From NCBI GenBank assembly GCA_016801885.1, contig CM028889.1:19226001-19290000 (forward strand): a stretch of 64,000 nucleotides of DNA, written 5' to 3'. The stretch is from Toxotes chatareus (lineage: Eukaryota; Chordata; Actinopteri; Toxotidae). Made by a program: the position numbers and the translations under genes. The notes beneath the pieces are model-generated. The model saw nothing but the letters and a program-made list of their open reading frames with translations, made no database searches and was not told where the DNA came from. This document shows positions 22,801 through 33,700 of the stretch, one piece after another (the first letter of the stretch is position 1; each line of letters starts with the position of its first letter).

Positions 22801-25800
22801 TAATGTCATATGATGCTTTCATTCATTCAGTGAAATATTAAAACCAATCTCACTGTCTTATCAGGTATTGTTGGGAACTTTGTGATCCTAACTATATATT
22901 GAAATAAAAGTCTTTTTTGCTGTCTGTGAAGCCTGCTTTTATAAGGAAGGTGGGGCTGAAGAAGTTGCCAGTTGCACAAGCTGTTAAAACACAATAGCTC
23001 AGATAAAAACTACCTCCTAGGTAGAAAAAAAAATCACAATTTTTTTACTTGTCCTGGTCAGTTTACTTTTGCTGTCATTGTTGTTTCAAGGGATCTAAGG
23101 ATGTACATTTTAGAGGAACTTGTTTTTTTAGGCCATTGTTGCATTTCATTTTTCAGAGTTCAAGATTTTGACATTAGATCAGTGAATGAAAGAAACAGTG
23201 AGACACTTTATGTCTCTACATGTGTTTATGTACTATTCTTCTTCTTTTTTTTTTTTGAGGAACTGTGTCAGTGTTTGTCTTTGTGGGACTGAGCAAACAA
23301 ACATCATCTGTCACCTGCCTGCCCATAGATGATGCCTGTTGTGTGGGTGTAAATCTGATTTATGCTCTTTCATGTTCCCCTGCCAGCTCTGCCTGTGTTT
23401 ACTCTCATCGTTTCCTATTCACATGAGCGGCCTGAGAGCAAACACGCTGGGGCGGACGGGCGAGCAGGCCAGCAGATCTCAGCTCAGCTCAGTTCAGCTT
23501 GGGTTCAGCTCAAATTCAGTCCGGCTGGTGAGAGCGAAGAAGAAAATCTCTCACAATCAGTATCATCTGTTGATTGAGCCTCTCTGTCTGATTTGCCCTT
23601 GCACCGGAAAAGCTGGAAGCATTGATTTCATTAGGCACAGGAGTGTGGGGCTTTCTGTTTGCCTTAGCTGCATTCCTCACATACCAGAGCACCCCCCCAC
23701 ACCCACCACCACCCGACCCCCCACCCCACCCCTAGTCCCCCCTCCACTGCTTTCTCTGCCCAGCCGGCCACAACAGTCTGGTAACTATTGCTGTGGTGAA
23801 TGTTGTTATCAACACCTGCATTAAGCCTATATGGGGCCAGCTTTATTCTTTACATCCTGTGTGCTAAAATTGTGACCCTAAGACAGACTCTTTGTCTGAC
23901 TACTTACACTGGCAGTGAACTGTGATGACCTAAATATCAGCACTACCAGTCGATGGTGTAGGGACCATTCTTCAGGAATCATAACAGCCCGCTTGTTGGG
24001 GTCTTTGGCTCACTGTTCTGCTTTCCCAGCCCCCCTCCGGGTTTCCAATCTGGTTGTGCTCTCTGTGTGAATTCAGATGTGTAATGACTTGACTGCTGCC
24101 TCTAATAAGTGGCATGTGGAGGGGAATTCATGGTGGACGTGGAGTAGAGCAGCTTCATTTGCTGGAAATGTTGGTGTCAACATGAGGGGACGTCACTGTA
24201 AAGATGTTACAGTGAATAGCTATTCTTAACTGAACTTTTTTTTTTTTTTACGGCACACTCAGGGGTGGAGGCTACACCTAGTCAGACCCAAACCACAACT
24301 TCAACAGCTACGTTTTCCAGGGGCCCACTTGACCCACTTTGCATGTGAGGCTTCTCAGAGCTGTTCTCAGAGTTTATTTAATCGCTGTGTGAGGATAATC
24401 CAGCATGTCTCAGCCTTTGACTCTGTGTCTGTATGTCAGACGCTTCCCTTCCCTTTGTGTGGAGTACAACACTGCATTTCCCGGGGATATCCTCCACAAG
24501 ACTCAAACAATACCACATCTTGGTGGAAGCTGAGAGTTTTTTTTTTTTTTTTTTTTGATGCCTCTCTCTCTCCCTGCTCATGGTTTGCTTGGTAATCTCA
24601 TTGGAATGACTTACTGGACTCTCTTAGCTGCTGCTAGGAAAGTTTCATTTCACTGATGAACTGGAATGATCACGTTTTCATCCTCATCTTGAACATAACT
24701 GTTTCCCTAATAAGGAGACTTTGTTTAGATCTGAGTTCCCTTCTCTCTCTCTCTCTGTCTTTTTACTCTCTCTCTCTCAGCCACACACACACAAACACAT
24801 ACACACATAAGTAGTCACACACGGCTGTGCACACATGCTAAAAGGCTGGAGGAACCACCACTGACAGAAATACAGCGCTGTGGTTTGCGGTTTTGCCAAC
24901 AATCTAAAATATGATATTTTTTCCCAGATGGCAGCTGATTAGCCGCAGAAGAACTGCCTTTTCTAATGTTCCGCTAGATTTACTGAAATTAATTATCTGT
25001 GTACACAGAAATATTCTCACAAACTTGAGAATTAGTTTCGGTCTGATGTAGAGGACACAGTCATCCCAGAACAGGTTGATTCTATACAAGGTTTGTATAG
25101 AATCCTGTGTGGACATATAGGACTCCCAAATTAAAGAGTTTAATTAAAGAGGACTTTAAATGTCGGGGTCTTTTTACAGGCCTACAGGCATATTCATAAA
25201 AGCCATTTGTGGCTCCAAACAGAGCTGAGCAAAATCTGATACACTGCCTCAAGCGATGACATTTGAGTCAGTGTGGGCTGGGGTTGAAGACTATAAGTTT
25301 GAATACCTAAAAAATAATCTGTTTGGGTGGATTTAGAAAGAAGTCAGTGTATCAGGCCTCAGCTACTAGCATAAACATACCTGTATTGTGGGTAATCAAG
25401 GCACCAGGCTTTGACAAGAAAGAAGAGTGTGCATAATAAGAAGACCTTATCTCTAGTTCAGCAACATCTATTTTGATCCCTTTTTTTGCCCATCGTGAAT
25501 CTGACTCATGAAGCTACTCATTATGCAATGTTACATTATTATAATTATATTATTGGATTATTATTACCGGCGCCTTAATGTATAAGTCACATTTTACTGA
25601 CATAGTAAAAGGAGTTGGAACTAATTTTAACTGCATTATACTGTGTTGGGTAGTTCAATCCATAACATCTATGAATGTTTTTACATTCAAACATGAGACA
25701 TAACCATATTTAGGACATGGAAAGTGTGTCCATGGTGGCAAACATATGACATATAAGAGTGAAAATCAAAACAATACTTCCACACTTTTGTCATGCTGTT

Positions 25801-28543
25801 GTCATTATGAAAACGTTTACATGTGCAAAAACTGTTGGAGGTGTCATACTGTCTACTACTGTGTGTGTGTGTGTGTGTGTCGTGGAGGGTGAGGGGAGTT
25901 ACAGTTTATCCATGTGCTCATCTTTCAGGAGTGGCTGCACAGGAATGTAACAGTCTCTGAAGTGCTCCAAACCATTCACAGTGGATCAAAGTAAACCCAC
26001 AGCTGGTGCTGGCTTAGAAACTGTCCAGCTGTGGAATAATGGGACATAGTTTTCAGCAGTGCTATGGTAACGTGTGTGTGTGTGTGTGTGTGTGTCGAAG
26101 CTGGAAAAAGCAAGTAATTAACGACAAGAGCAGCAGCTTCTTGTCAATATTCAAACTCTTGCTAAGGCCTCAACAGGAAACAGTGCTGCATCATGATTGT
26201 ATGGTTGGCAGTTTCATTTCATTTCACGTTTTCCACCCCCCCCCCCCCCGAGTACAAGTGTGTGACCCTTCACTCACGTCTGCAGCTTTCTTCTCAGACA
26301 GCTCCAGTTTCTCCTGAGCATCTTTCAGGCCCTCAGAGAATTTGTCCAGTTCATCCTCTGTCTGCTTCATCTTCTTCTGGAGGTCCACCAGCTCCTCCTC
26401 CAGCTACAACATGAAACACTGTCAGGTCACTTCACTACAAACCATCTCTTATCACAGTCTGTTCATTCAATGTGTACATTTTAAACTTGTCTCCACCTGT
26501 TCCTCCAGTTTGGACTGCTACATCACTTACCTCAAACTCCACTGCTCCACCTCAAAGGAGAGTAGACATGCTTAATCTATTCTGTCCTGTTCTATTCTGT
26601 TCTGTTCCATTCTATTGTGTTCATTTCTATTCTATTCTATTCTATTCTTTTCTTTTCTATTCTGTTTTAGTGTAATCTAGTCTGTTCTATTCTGTTCTGA
26701 TCTATTCTGTTCTACTCTATTCCACTACATTCTACTCGGTTCAATTGTATTTTGTCCCAGTTGTATTCTTTTCTATTCATCTTCACAGTTCTGACATTTC
26801 CAAGTTACGTTTTCTTGGCTTTTGTAATCGTGCTGAGAGCTCTGCTGACATGAGCAAAAAGATCAATCAAATCTTGAGTACTTTTCTTGTTTTTAGTGTT
26901 TTTGCAGTGTTTGCAGTGTGTTGTGTGTTTGTATTGTGCGGTTAAATAATGGTTCAGTCCAATGGGACAGCAGTTAAGCCAAGGTGTTTAAATTCAGTCT
27001 ACTGATAAAGCAGCTGTGGCTGATTTGGGAGTCTAATTTTGTTTATGATGTTTGGGAACATTTAAACGGTAATGGTTTACTATCGGTCTCTCATGACAAG
27101 AACAATGGTATGCAAAGCCTAATCCTCTCTCACACACACATTCACACATACACACTCACAGGGTTAAGTGTTCCCCCTAATCAGTGTTCCCCTTTGAGCC
27201 CATGAAGTACTTCTGATAATGAATTCCACACTTTCATTCTCTCCTGGTGTCTAAAAATACAGCTGGTATCAGTGAGAACACACAGACACCTGGGACCATG
27301 GGCCCAGTGTGTGTGTTTAATGTCCCATTTGTGTAGCTACATGTTTCCATTTGCATTCTTGTTATGTGTGTGTTGCCTCCTGTGTGTTGGATACACCTGT
27401 CAAATAGTCTTTATGACTGACGTCTGCTCAGACAGATACTCCATTAACTCTTTTCAAACTGGTCCTGGAGGGACGGATGTCACCGCTTTTTACTCCCCAA
27501 AGACCAAATCCTGATCCTGGGTGGTCTCATCACCTGAACTGAGCTGGCCAGTACCAACGTGTGAGGGTGTGATGATTTGTCTTTGAGCCTCACTGTAAAC
27601 AGCTTTAAAACTGACCTATTGTTCCCAAATTCAGCTCCTGTTGATTTTTTTTAGTATTTGTTGTTTGGGCTTTGTGGGTGGTGTGGTGACTCAGGTGGCG
27701 TCACAGTTTTGTGCAGCAATCAACGATGCGTGGATTTGTTCTTCCTATCAGACAATGAATTTTAACTGTAATTGAAGTAACTGGATGATTATTTAACACA
27801 AAACAGAGACCATATTTTTTCAGCAGCTTATCCTGTTGCCTGGCCTTTTAAGGAGTGGTGGATGTGTGTTTGTGTTTCACATACTGTCACAAACATTTGT
27901 TAAACTTACCATCCAGACTCTGAGCAATGGAGAAAAAAAAAGCCCTTCAAATAGTTTCTGTCTGTGATACAACTCAAGTCAAACAGCAATTTAGCTGTGA
28001 GGAATGTAGTATAAATAAATGTGAACCGTGTTTACAGGCCGTTTCCTTAAAGGTATGCCTGGTATGGTGTCAGTCTTAAGAACTGGATAAAGAGAAAAGC
28101 CTCAAAGGAAAATCTTATAGGCTTGTCTTACAGTGGGTTTGCAAGTTTCTTTAACATGGAAAATTCTTTTCTCTCTTTTTTTAACAATAGATTTAGTCCT
28201 CCAAGTTATCGTGAACCCTTTCGCCAAAAGATGGTTTCTTTGTTGTTTGTGTTGCGTTTGTTTGCCTGACATCTTTATCTATACACTTTATCGTTTGACA
28301 TTTGATTTATTCGTACCTGATCATAAGCAGTACTTCTAAATTAGATCTCATATTGAGTGTACACTAAAACTAAAACTGTCCTCACAACTGACCCATCCAT
28401 CTCTTTCTGTCCTGTTCTTTCAGCCTCACCTGTTTGCATTTATCTTCTGCTGCCTTCTTGTCCGTCTCCGCCTGCTCTGCTCGGTCGATGGCGTTCTCCT
28501 TGTCCAGTTTCAGCATCTGCATCTTCTTCTTGATGGCCTCCAT
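7789..28543 (-). CDS. tpm4: Tropomyosin 4, two promoters and two 3' coding ends; frameshift in exon 5
   Basis: Tropomyosin is a parallel dimeric coiled coil that lies along actin filaments and, in muscle, works with troponin. Coding exons on the minus strand: 1a 28543-28430, 2b 26403-26278, 1b 21526-21395, 3 11912-11779, 4 11581-11464, 5 11304-11235, 6 11123-11048, 7 9969-9907, 8 9617-9548, 9a 8793-8711, 9d 7871-7789. The long muscle form (1a-2b-3-8-9a) would be 284 residues, the canonical length, if exon 5 were intact. TPM4 is favoured over TPM1 or TPM3 by the MEA start of exon 1a, MAGMNSLDAVKRK in 1b and VARKLVILEGELE in exon 5, and by adjacent rab8a. All exons have canonical lengths and phases except exon 5, which lacks one base (70 instead of 71 nt). 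As written, the frame shifts after AEER and stops in exon 6. Confidence 0.95.
7872..8710. other. 3'UTR of tpm4 9a form and 9a-9d spacer
   Basis: Between the two alternative terminal exons. Polyadenylation signal candidates on the minus strand: AATAAA at 8280-8275 and ATTAAA at about 8579-8574. Confidence 0.45.
8711..8793 (-). CDS. tpm4: tpm4 exon 9a (striated-muscle-type C-terminus)
   Basis: 83 nt encoding [20 protein letters not shown], then LNDMTSL and TAG. This is the 9a terminal exon, whose product binds troponin T in striated muscle. A minus-strand AATAAA at 8280-8275 could end its 3'UTR before the 9d acceptor. Human TPM4, as I recall, uses only 9d. Confidence 0.95.
9548..9617 (-). CDS. 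tpm4: tpm4 exon 8
   Basis: 70 nt encoding AETRAEFAERTVAKLEKSID and DLE plus one base. TAG acceptor, GTACGA donor. The split codon joins either 9a (GAT) or 9d (GAC) as Asp. Confidence 0.95.
9907..9969 (-). CDS. tpm4: tpm4 exon 7
   Basis: 63 nt encoding YSEKEDKYEEEIKVLTDKLK and E. Canonical length, phase 0 at both ends. Confidence 0.95.
11048..11123 (-). CDS. tpm4: tpm4 exon 6 (6b type)
   Basis: 76 nt. In the expected frame it encodes KASDLEEELKNVTNNLKSLE and AQSEK, the 6b form; no 6a exon was found. It would be read out of frame after the exon 5 deletion. Confidence 0.94.
11235..11304 (-). CDS. tpm4: tpm4 exon 5, with a one-base deletion (frameshift)
   Basis: Encodes VARKLVILEGELERAEER, after which the sequence reads GAGGAGAGGCCGAGC where the family has an extra G (AGGGCC, Arg-Ala-Glu-Leu-Ser-Glu). 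The exon is 70 nt long; tropomyosin exon 5 is 71 nt. Acceptor (CCCAG) and donor (GAATG|GTAAAA) are normal, and exon 6 keeps its expected phase and 76-nt length, so nothing compensates. Translated as written, a TGA arises nine codons into exon 6. A dropped base in a GGG run is a common assembly error, but a real lesion is possible. Confidence 0.9.
11464..11581 (-). CDS. tpm4: tpm4 exon 4
   Basis: 118 nt, canonical length, encoding GMKVIENRAMKDEEKM through ADRKYEE. The ENRAMKDEEKMEIQEMQ sequence is TPM4-like. Shared by all isoforms. Confidence 0.96.
11779..11912 (-). CDS. tpm4: tpm4 exon 3
   Basis: 134 nt starting AEGDVAALNRRIQLVEEELD and ending in a split Arg codon (GAG AG|GTCAGT). Canonical exon 3 length, shared by all isoforms. 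Confidence 0.96.
12341..12690 (+). repeat. LINE (L2-like) 3' relic with ORF2 C-terminal remnant
   Basis: From 12341 an open frame of 42 codons reads RPLRPSGTG...VPRLKTK...FSFYALHLWNKLPENLRS and stops at 12467-12469. The F-AP/ALH-LWNKLPxxLR pattern is the usual C-terminus of LINE-2/CR1-type ORF2 proteins. The downstream CTGTAAAAGCACTTTGAAT ... GTAAATAAACTTGCCTTGCC is a typical 3'UTR end. Truncated and not functional. In tpm4 intron. Confidence 0.65.
16125..16300 (+). repeat. Dispersed teleost repeat (GCTTTAGAGGTGCT...TGCTAAGCTAAGCTAAC family)
   Basis: GTGCTTTAGAGGTGCTAGCAGG, then CTACCTTTGGACAGCGACATG and TTTATGCTAAGCTAAGCTAAC match a very frequent fish interspersed repeat. Class uncertain. 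Confidence 0.6.
18987..19098. repeat. AT-rich inverted and tandem array containing a MEF2-type site
   Basis: The 112-bp block begins CCCCCTATATTTAGCAT and ends ATGATAAATATGGGGG, so its ends are imperfect inverted repeats. Inside, a unit of about 20 bp (CTAAATATGCATC..., CTAAATATACATC..., ATAAATATG) repeats. CTATATTTAG at 18991-19000 is a perfect MEF2 consensus. It lies in the tpm4 intron between 1b and exon 3. Confidence 0.6.
20308..20650 (+). repeat. Dispersed teleost repeat (GGGCTGCGACTAATGATTATT ... family)
   Basis: Starts GGGCTGCGACTAATGATTA and ends AACTAATCAATTCAAAAACTA. The internal CCCAGAGCCCAAACTGACATC and ATATTCAGGTTACC segments match a family I know as abundant in fish genomes, probably a non-autonomous DNA element. 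A related end fragment lies at about 4825-4885. Confidence 0.6.
21395..21526 (-). CDS. tpm4: tpm4 exon 1b (short, cytoskeletal isoform start)
   Basis: ATG at 21526-21524, 44 codons beginning MAGMNSLDAVKRK and ending RELREK before GTGAGA. This is the alternative first exon of low-molecular-weight (about 248-residue) tropomyosins and replaces 1a plus 2b. The residues agree with TPM4 1b (MAGLNSLEAVKRK in human) rather than TPM1. Confidence 0.95.
21527..22040 (-). promoter_or_regulatory. tpm4: Internal promoter of tpm4 exon 1b
   Basis: The region upstream of exon 1b (higher coordinates) becomes CpG-rich at about 21895-22030, with a GGGCGGGGC GC box at 22001-22009. Three GGAATGT motifs (reverse ACATTCC, TEAD/M-CAT type) lie at 21734-21740, 21828-21834 and 21868-21874, all in the same orientation. 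No TATA box seen. This fits a broadly active, YAP/TEAD-responsive cytoskeletal promoter, inferred from motifs only. Confidence 0.5.
26236..26249 (+). repeat. C14 homopolymer next to tpm4 exon 2b
   Basis: Fourteen C residues 28 bp downstream (in gene sense) of the exon 2b donor, inside the intron. Confidence 0.9.
26278..26403 (-). CDS. tpm4: tpm4 exon 2b
   Basis: 126 nt, 42 codons starting LEEELVDLQKKMKQTEDELD and ending SEKKAAD. Uninterrupted heptads. TAG acceptor, GTGAGT donor. Used only with exon 1a. Confidence 0.94.
26573..26765 (+). repeat. Degenerate (TTCTA/TTCTG)n pentanucleotide satellite
   Basis: About 190 bp of TCTAT/TCTGT pentamers with many interruptions, in tpm4 intron 1 just upstream of exon 2b. 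Confidence 0.85.
27844..27853. promoter_or_regulatory. CArG box CCTTTTAAGG in tpm4 intron 1
   Basis: A perfect CC(A/T)6GG serum response factor consensus about 580 bp downstream of exon 1a. A 64-kb window of this composition would contain several by chance. Confidence 0.35.
28430..28543 (-). CDS. tpm4: tpm4 exon 1a (long, high-molecular-weight isoform start)
   Basis: ATG at 28543-28541, 38 codons beginning MEAIKKKMQMLKLDKENA, the acetylated N-terminal overlap segment of 284-residue tropomyosins. Ends CAG|GTGAGG. It splices to exon 2b. Confidence 0.96.
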
Positions 28544-28739
28544 GGTGACGGCTGGGTTGTATTTTCCTCTCTGAGATGATAAAAGGCAGCTTCAAAAGCC
28601 CAAGTGTTGTCTCTCGTTGTGCTGAGATGCAGGAGATTCAGTGCTGATGAGAGCTGGAGTCCAACAAAGCTGCAGAGAAATAGAGAAGGATAGAGAGAGA
28701 CAGGAAGGGAGAGACAGAGGGAAGGAGACAGAAAGAGCT

Positions 28740-28790
28740 GTGAACAGAGATGGAGAGCTGAGCCCTATATGGGTAGTTATTTAAACTGCA
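28740..28790 (-). promoter_or_regulatory. tpm4: Candidate core promoter of tpm4 exon 1a
   Basis: About 200-250 bp upstream of the exon 1a ATG. The plus strand reads CCCTATATGGG (28763-28773), one mismatch from an SRF CArG box. A TTTAAATAA TATA-like stretch on the minus strand lies at about 28778-28786. Start site not mapped; motif-based. Confidence 0.35.
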
Positions 28791-30167
28791 ACAGAACCTG
28801 CCTCCAGTCTCTGATCACCCCCTCCTCCTCCTCCCATGTTCTCACCCTCCCTCCTTCTATCCATCCTTTCTCTCCATCCTCTCCCTCCCAGTCCATTCCT
28901 CCTTTTATCCCTCCACTCACCACTCTGCGTCCACTCCATCGTGACTCCCTGACTATCACTCTCTTAGACACACACTCCACCCTATCAAACCCCCCATCCG
29001 AGGTCTTTCTGAGGAATGGTCTGGCTGTTGCACTCCACTCACTCACTAATCTCCTTTTTTGGGTTGCTGTGTTTCCACAGAGAGAGACAGAGATCAGGCA
29101 GTAGAGAGAGGAGCGCAGGTCCTGTTTCCACTTTTAACCTCCTGTCAGTGGATGAAGAGTCCTGCTGGCATCCAGCATCTCACACCTCAGGCCTGAGTGT
29201 ATATTAGACAACGAGAGAGAGAGAATGAAGCGCAAAGTAGAGGGAGAGTTTGAGTTCCCACATCGTAATCGAAATATTAGCATTGAACTTGAAGATGTTG
29301 CCCTGCCCAAGTCCAATATTATGTCAAGCAGACTTTCTTACTTATTGAAAAGGGATAACTAAACAGAGGCCATTATATGGTTTAAAATAAAAACACAAAA
29401 CTACTTAGTACAGAAAACAAAGAATGCAAACAAAGATAATTATGGATTAAATGTCATGAGTAATATTTTTTCAGAGATCAGCTTGTATAACTCTATCAGC
29501 TGTCAGTATACTCTGAGAGTGTGATGGTACCTGTGTGCCTCTGTCATGCTCTTACTGAGCTGTTTTGGTTATATGGCTATATGATGTAATATAGACAGCT
29601 GCTGTGTGGCTGTTTCCAGCATGATTATCAGGGGCAACAGAAAAAAACGTATCAAACGTTTGTGAGCGGTCATGAAGCACCTTTTGTGAAATTTGAGCTC
29701 TGAGTTCTGTGCACCTGACATTTGAGTTTGATGAAACCAGACAGAGAATCAGAGGTTATGTGAACAATAGAGGCCTGTGTCCACAGTTGCTCACGGAGAG
29801 AGGGATGTGTAGACAGATGGAAGGCCCTGAAGGGAGAGGATACTCAGATTTGAGTGTGCGTGCATACAATGACAAACACAAGACATGAATGGACACACAC
29901 ATTTATTCTTCAGGTTTGACCATTTCTAAATCCCCTTCTCTCACAGTTTCCTTTCTGAATGATTTACTAAATCAGGTTGCACTGTGAAAACTTTAAAAAA
30001 TGCCTTAGTTCTTATAGACTTTAGTAATATTTAGATCAGTTTTTTTTTTTTTAGGAAATCTATAGGGCCATCCACTGAAGTAATCAACTTGCACTGCAAA
30101 CAATATGGCAAAAATCTCTTAATGGGTGATATTAGAATTGGTGATAAATGCTTGACATTACAGAAGT
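28791..30167. other. 5' flank of tpm4 exon 1a; no gene seen
   Basis: A pyrimidine-rich plus-strand stretch lies at 28801-29000 (CCTCC/TCC runs), followed by ordinary AT-rich sequence. Open frames here are low-complexity and match nothing I know. Confidence 0.5.
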
Positions 30168-30796
30168 TGTCTAGGACTAGGACCCAAATGCACAACCCCT
30201 CAGACGTAGTCAAAAAGGTAATTTTAATTCTAACAAAGTAGCAACAGAAAATAACTCACAAAGGAGGAAGGCAAACCAACTGGACAAAGTAACAAACAAG
30301 AATCACCCATAAAAAGGAAAAAGGCACAAGAACAAAAATGCAAAACGTGAACACAGAATCAGTCTTTGAGAGGAGGAAGACTGAACAAGGAGCAAAACAA
30401 AACCAGAAACAAAGTAACAAATACCTAACCTGACTAGAGAATCAATGAAAGTACACAACCTGATGTGAGATAGAAGACCGGGCAAAAGACATGACGAGAC
30501 AAGGGCATGAGACAAAAACGAACTGACAAGAACACAGCGAAACGACGAGACTTAAATACACAAGGTAAGGGGCAACAGGTGAAACCAATTAGGGCGGGGC
30601 AGACAATCACAAAGGAGGGAAACAAGACAAAGGCAGGAAGTAGAACAAGACAAGATACACAAGGGCAGTGATTTCAAAATAAAACAGGAACTATAAATAA
30701 AACTTAACAAACTAAACAAGAGTTCAAAAGTCCACAAAAGAGTTCAGAACATAAAAGGATTCCCTAAAACAGCCCCCTTAGGGGCTAGTCATGACA
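30168..30796. mobile_element. Probable solo LTR (629 bp) with 5-bp target duplication
   Basis: The element begins TGTCTAGGACTAGG and ends GGGGCTAGTCATGACA, so it has TG...CA ends inside an imperfect TGTC/GACA inverted repeat. It is flanked by the direct repeat GAAGT at 30163-30167 and 30797-30801. There is no coding capacity. TG/CA ends with a 5-bp duplication are the signature of an LTR retrotransposon left as a solo LTR. The purine-rich text suggests the LTR sense strand is minus. Superfamily not determined; a non-autonomous element of another class is possible. Confidence 0.6.
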
Positions 30797-33700
30797 GAAG
30801 TAAAATGTCACTGTCACAGCTAATCTAACTGTAAAAACTAGTTTGTCCGTTTAGTGATGTGTAAAGCTCCACTCAGTAAAAACTGTATAGCAGTTGGTTT
30901 GAACGTACTCAAACAGCTGATGCAATCTGGTCATGGGTCAAACACTTTAATCCAGTGTACAAATTTTAGTGTCTATGCAGCTGCTTTTCACCAGTCTAAG
31001 TTAAAAAAAATAAAGGACAGATAACTGGTAAATCAAAATTCTGTGTAAAGAACAGCACAATAATACACAGGAGCTTTTATCAAATCCTGGCGATGTATGC
31101 AACGTGGGAGTTTCACTGTGTCAGAGACATTTTAAAACATCAGCTCTTATTATACCTGATCAGCCTTTTTTAATTTCTTCTCTTGTGTAACCATTTGTCC
31201 TTTGTTACTTTTTCCCATGCATTTGTACTGATGTGTGCTGGCCATAATGCTTGAGTGTGGTTGTCCAAACTCAGCTGCAGCTTCTACTTGTTACATAACC
31301 ACTGGAACCATAATTTCAGGCAGGAATGTGCCGTTGTGAATTATCAAAAGGACAGTGTCATCTGTTAATAAATGCCTACAATAAATCCACATTGTTGGCA
31401 TCTATGACAGAGACATTTTGAAGTATCACAGGCTTTACTTGTACGGATGTAAAGGCTGTATTTCATAACATCATTTACAAAGACCATTTGTGAGCAGAGG
31501 AATCCAGACCTTGTGAGCAATCCACCTCCCTGTTTCAGTAGATCATAAAACATGAGGCTTTTATTCAAAGCATCTGCTCCCCCTGCCTTCAGAGCATACA
31601 AAAAAACAAAGGGCAGGATTAATTTAATGGCTCCAGCAATTTCTCAAATCAGGTTTTATTAGGGGTAAAGGTGCAAAATAAGTACAGTGCTCACAAACCC
31701 TTCTGAAACTCTGCAGTTCTGCTGTTTCCAGCTGCTGATGTGAGCAACAGCTGTCTGCAGTGTGGATGTGGAGGAGTTGCAGAAGTGATCCACAACCAAG
31801 ATGTCCTTCCTTCTGTGGAACGTGAAAGACAGCCAGGAAAAAAGGACACAGGATGAAGAGATAAATATCACAGCTACAGTTTTCTTGTCAGAGAGGTGAT
31901 CTGTACGGAATAACATGATCATTAATCAGCTGTTGCTTGGTGTCTGTCAGCCTTTCAAAGTAATTGTAGCTTCAACAACACTGTAGTAAAGTGAAAACCA
32001 AGGGCTTAGTGTTGTTGTTTGAATAGCTGTTGTGGCTTCATTGTGTTTCACAATGAAAACAGGAGCAAAGGCTTTAAGGTGTTGTGATCCACTGTGATAA
32101 CAGAGACTCTGAGATTAATCCAAACTAGATTAACTGTTGTGTGATTCAAATTCATGTTATTTACTGTCAAAGTCAGGCAAGTGAGTACAAATTAGCCAAA
32201 CTGCAGCGTGGTTTATTCAGCTTTTCTTGACATTGGGATCTTGCACCATATTTATGGATTTAGATGAAGCCACCTGGATTTTATATTAGACTATGGGTAT
32301 CTCCATCAAATATGAACTAGCTTTAAAATCCTTAGTAACTGTAATAGTAAAGTGACTGCATTTCTTAAAGCAGTGCACTGAAAGCATCTCCCCCATCCTA
32401 AATGTGAACCAGCAGCAGTCCTCTTTTCTCCTCTCACCTCTGCTCTCCTCTGTGAAGCTGGAGCTTTAAGTCTCCTGCACACACTGTATGGATGTTGCCA
32501 TCTTCCAACCAGCCTTTCAGTGAGTAATTCAAGAGTGTAATTTAGTGTTTTCAATATCCTCTCCTGATGTTCCAAGTATGCTTTCTCTTACTGCTACTCA
32601 GCCACAGAAATGCTGCGGCGGGGGCCCAGACTAAACATGAGGATATTTTGCAAATGCAAGTTGAGTGGCCAATGAAAGTGTATGTTTTTCATTTATGATG
32701 GAGAACCAGGCACACTGGAGAGGATGTGATGGAGGAACAGATGAGGACTCAGTGGACTGGTGCTACTGCAGCTAAACAGAAAGTCATCATGTTTTTCTTT
32801 TTTTCTTTTTGTGCAATTGAGGTATCGGTCCTTGTAGCAGAGCATGAGGTCTTCTTTGTGTGTGTGCGTGTGTATGAATTCCAGTGACCTTGGGGTAGAA
32901 ACATGCCTCATGACTCACTTAGACAGGACACCACCTGGACTGTGGTGACACATACACACACAGGCGGTGAGGCGCATCTCCTCTGTAACATTTTGTCTGT
33001 ACAAGCAGAAGCACATGTTTCCTGTATGACAACAAGCTTCTGTGCTGCCTGAGGTGACGTCAGGACCCCCAACCACCCGAACACACACCTTCACTGTATG
33101 CATTTCACAGATGTTTGGATCACAGCTAACCAATCAGCAGAGAGTTTGCATGTCTGAACTTCTCTTTGCTTTGGGGCAAGAAAAGAACGTCACTGTTGGT
33201 AATTCTGATAAAGGTAAAATCACAAACATGCACACACAGCTGCGTAGTGTGATGTCAGAAGACGCACATCTGTCTGTTTCAAACCTCAAAATCCTAAACT
33301 CAGAATCTGAACATGTACGATGAACTAGATGCCCTGATGAACGTGTCAAGTGACACATCTAGCAGGTTTTTGATTGGTCCCAATTATTTCCACCACCCTT
33401 GCAAAATACTTATACAGCTCAATAAGTCTGTAATCATCGCACAATAAGTCAGCGTGCTGACGGAGAATTGTTGTCGGGCCACCTGGAGACTCAAACCTGC
33501 AGTTCAGGTTCAGATTGTGAGAATCAGCGTGCTCAAACAAGGAATCTGATTGCTCACATACGAAGTGGTGAGATCAGGGAGTCTGACGTGTTTTGCCTCA
33601 TGCCACAGGTCTAACTTTACTTTCTCTGAGTCTGACAAATACACCGTGATCTAAACCAGGTCAACACTATCAAATCCGGGACCTTGGAATAATCATGTTT

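Larger units (their letters stand above)
21527..26277. other. tpm4 intron, 2b side of exon 1b
   Basis: Besides the 1b promoter it holds a C-rich tract (23691-23750), T runs (24237-24250, 24538-24556), and TG microsatellites at 25861-25880 and, beside exon 2b, at 26070-26094. Open frames such as 23339-23824 are composition artefacts. No further gene seen. Confidence 0.5.
26404..28429. other. tpm4 intron 1 (1a to 2b)
   Basis: Holds the pentanucleotide tract at 26573-26765, a CArG site at 27844-27853 and otherwise unremarkable AT-rich sequence. No additional tropomyosin exon (such as a 2a form) was recognised. Confidence 0.6.

Noticed and set aside
23339..23824. 161-codon open frame, the longest in the window
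   Set aside because: No family resemblance. It crosses a C-rich low-complexity tract (PTPTTTRPPTPPLVPPPLLSL) and lies within a tpm4 intron in the antisense direction.
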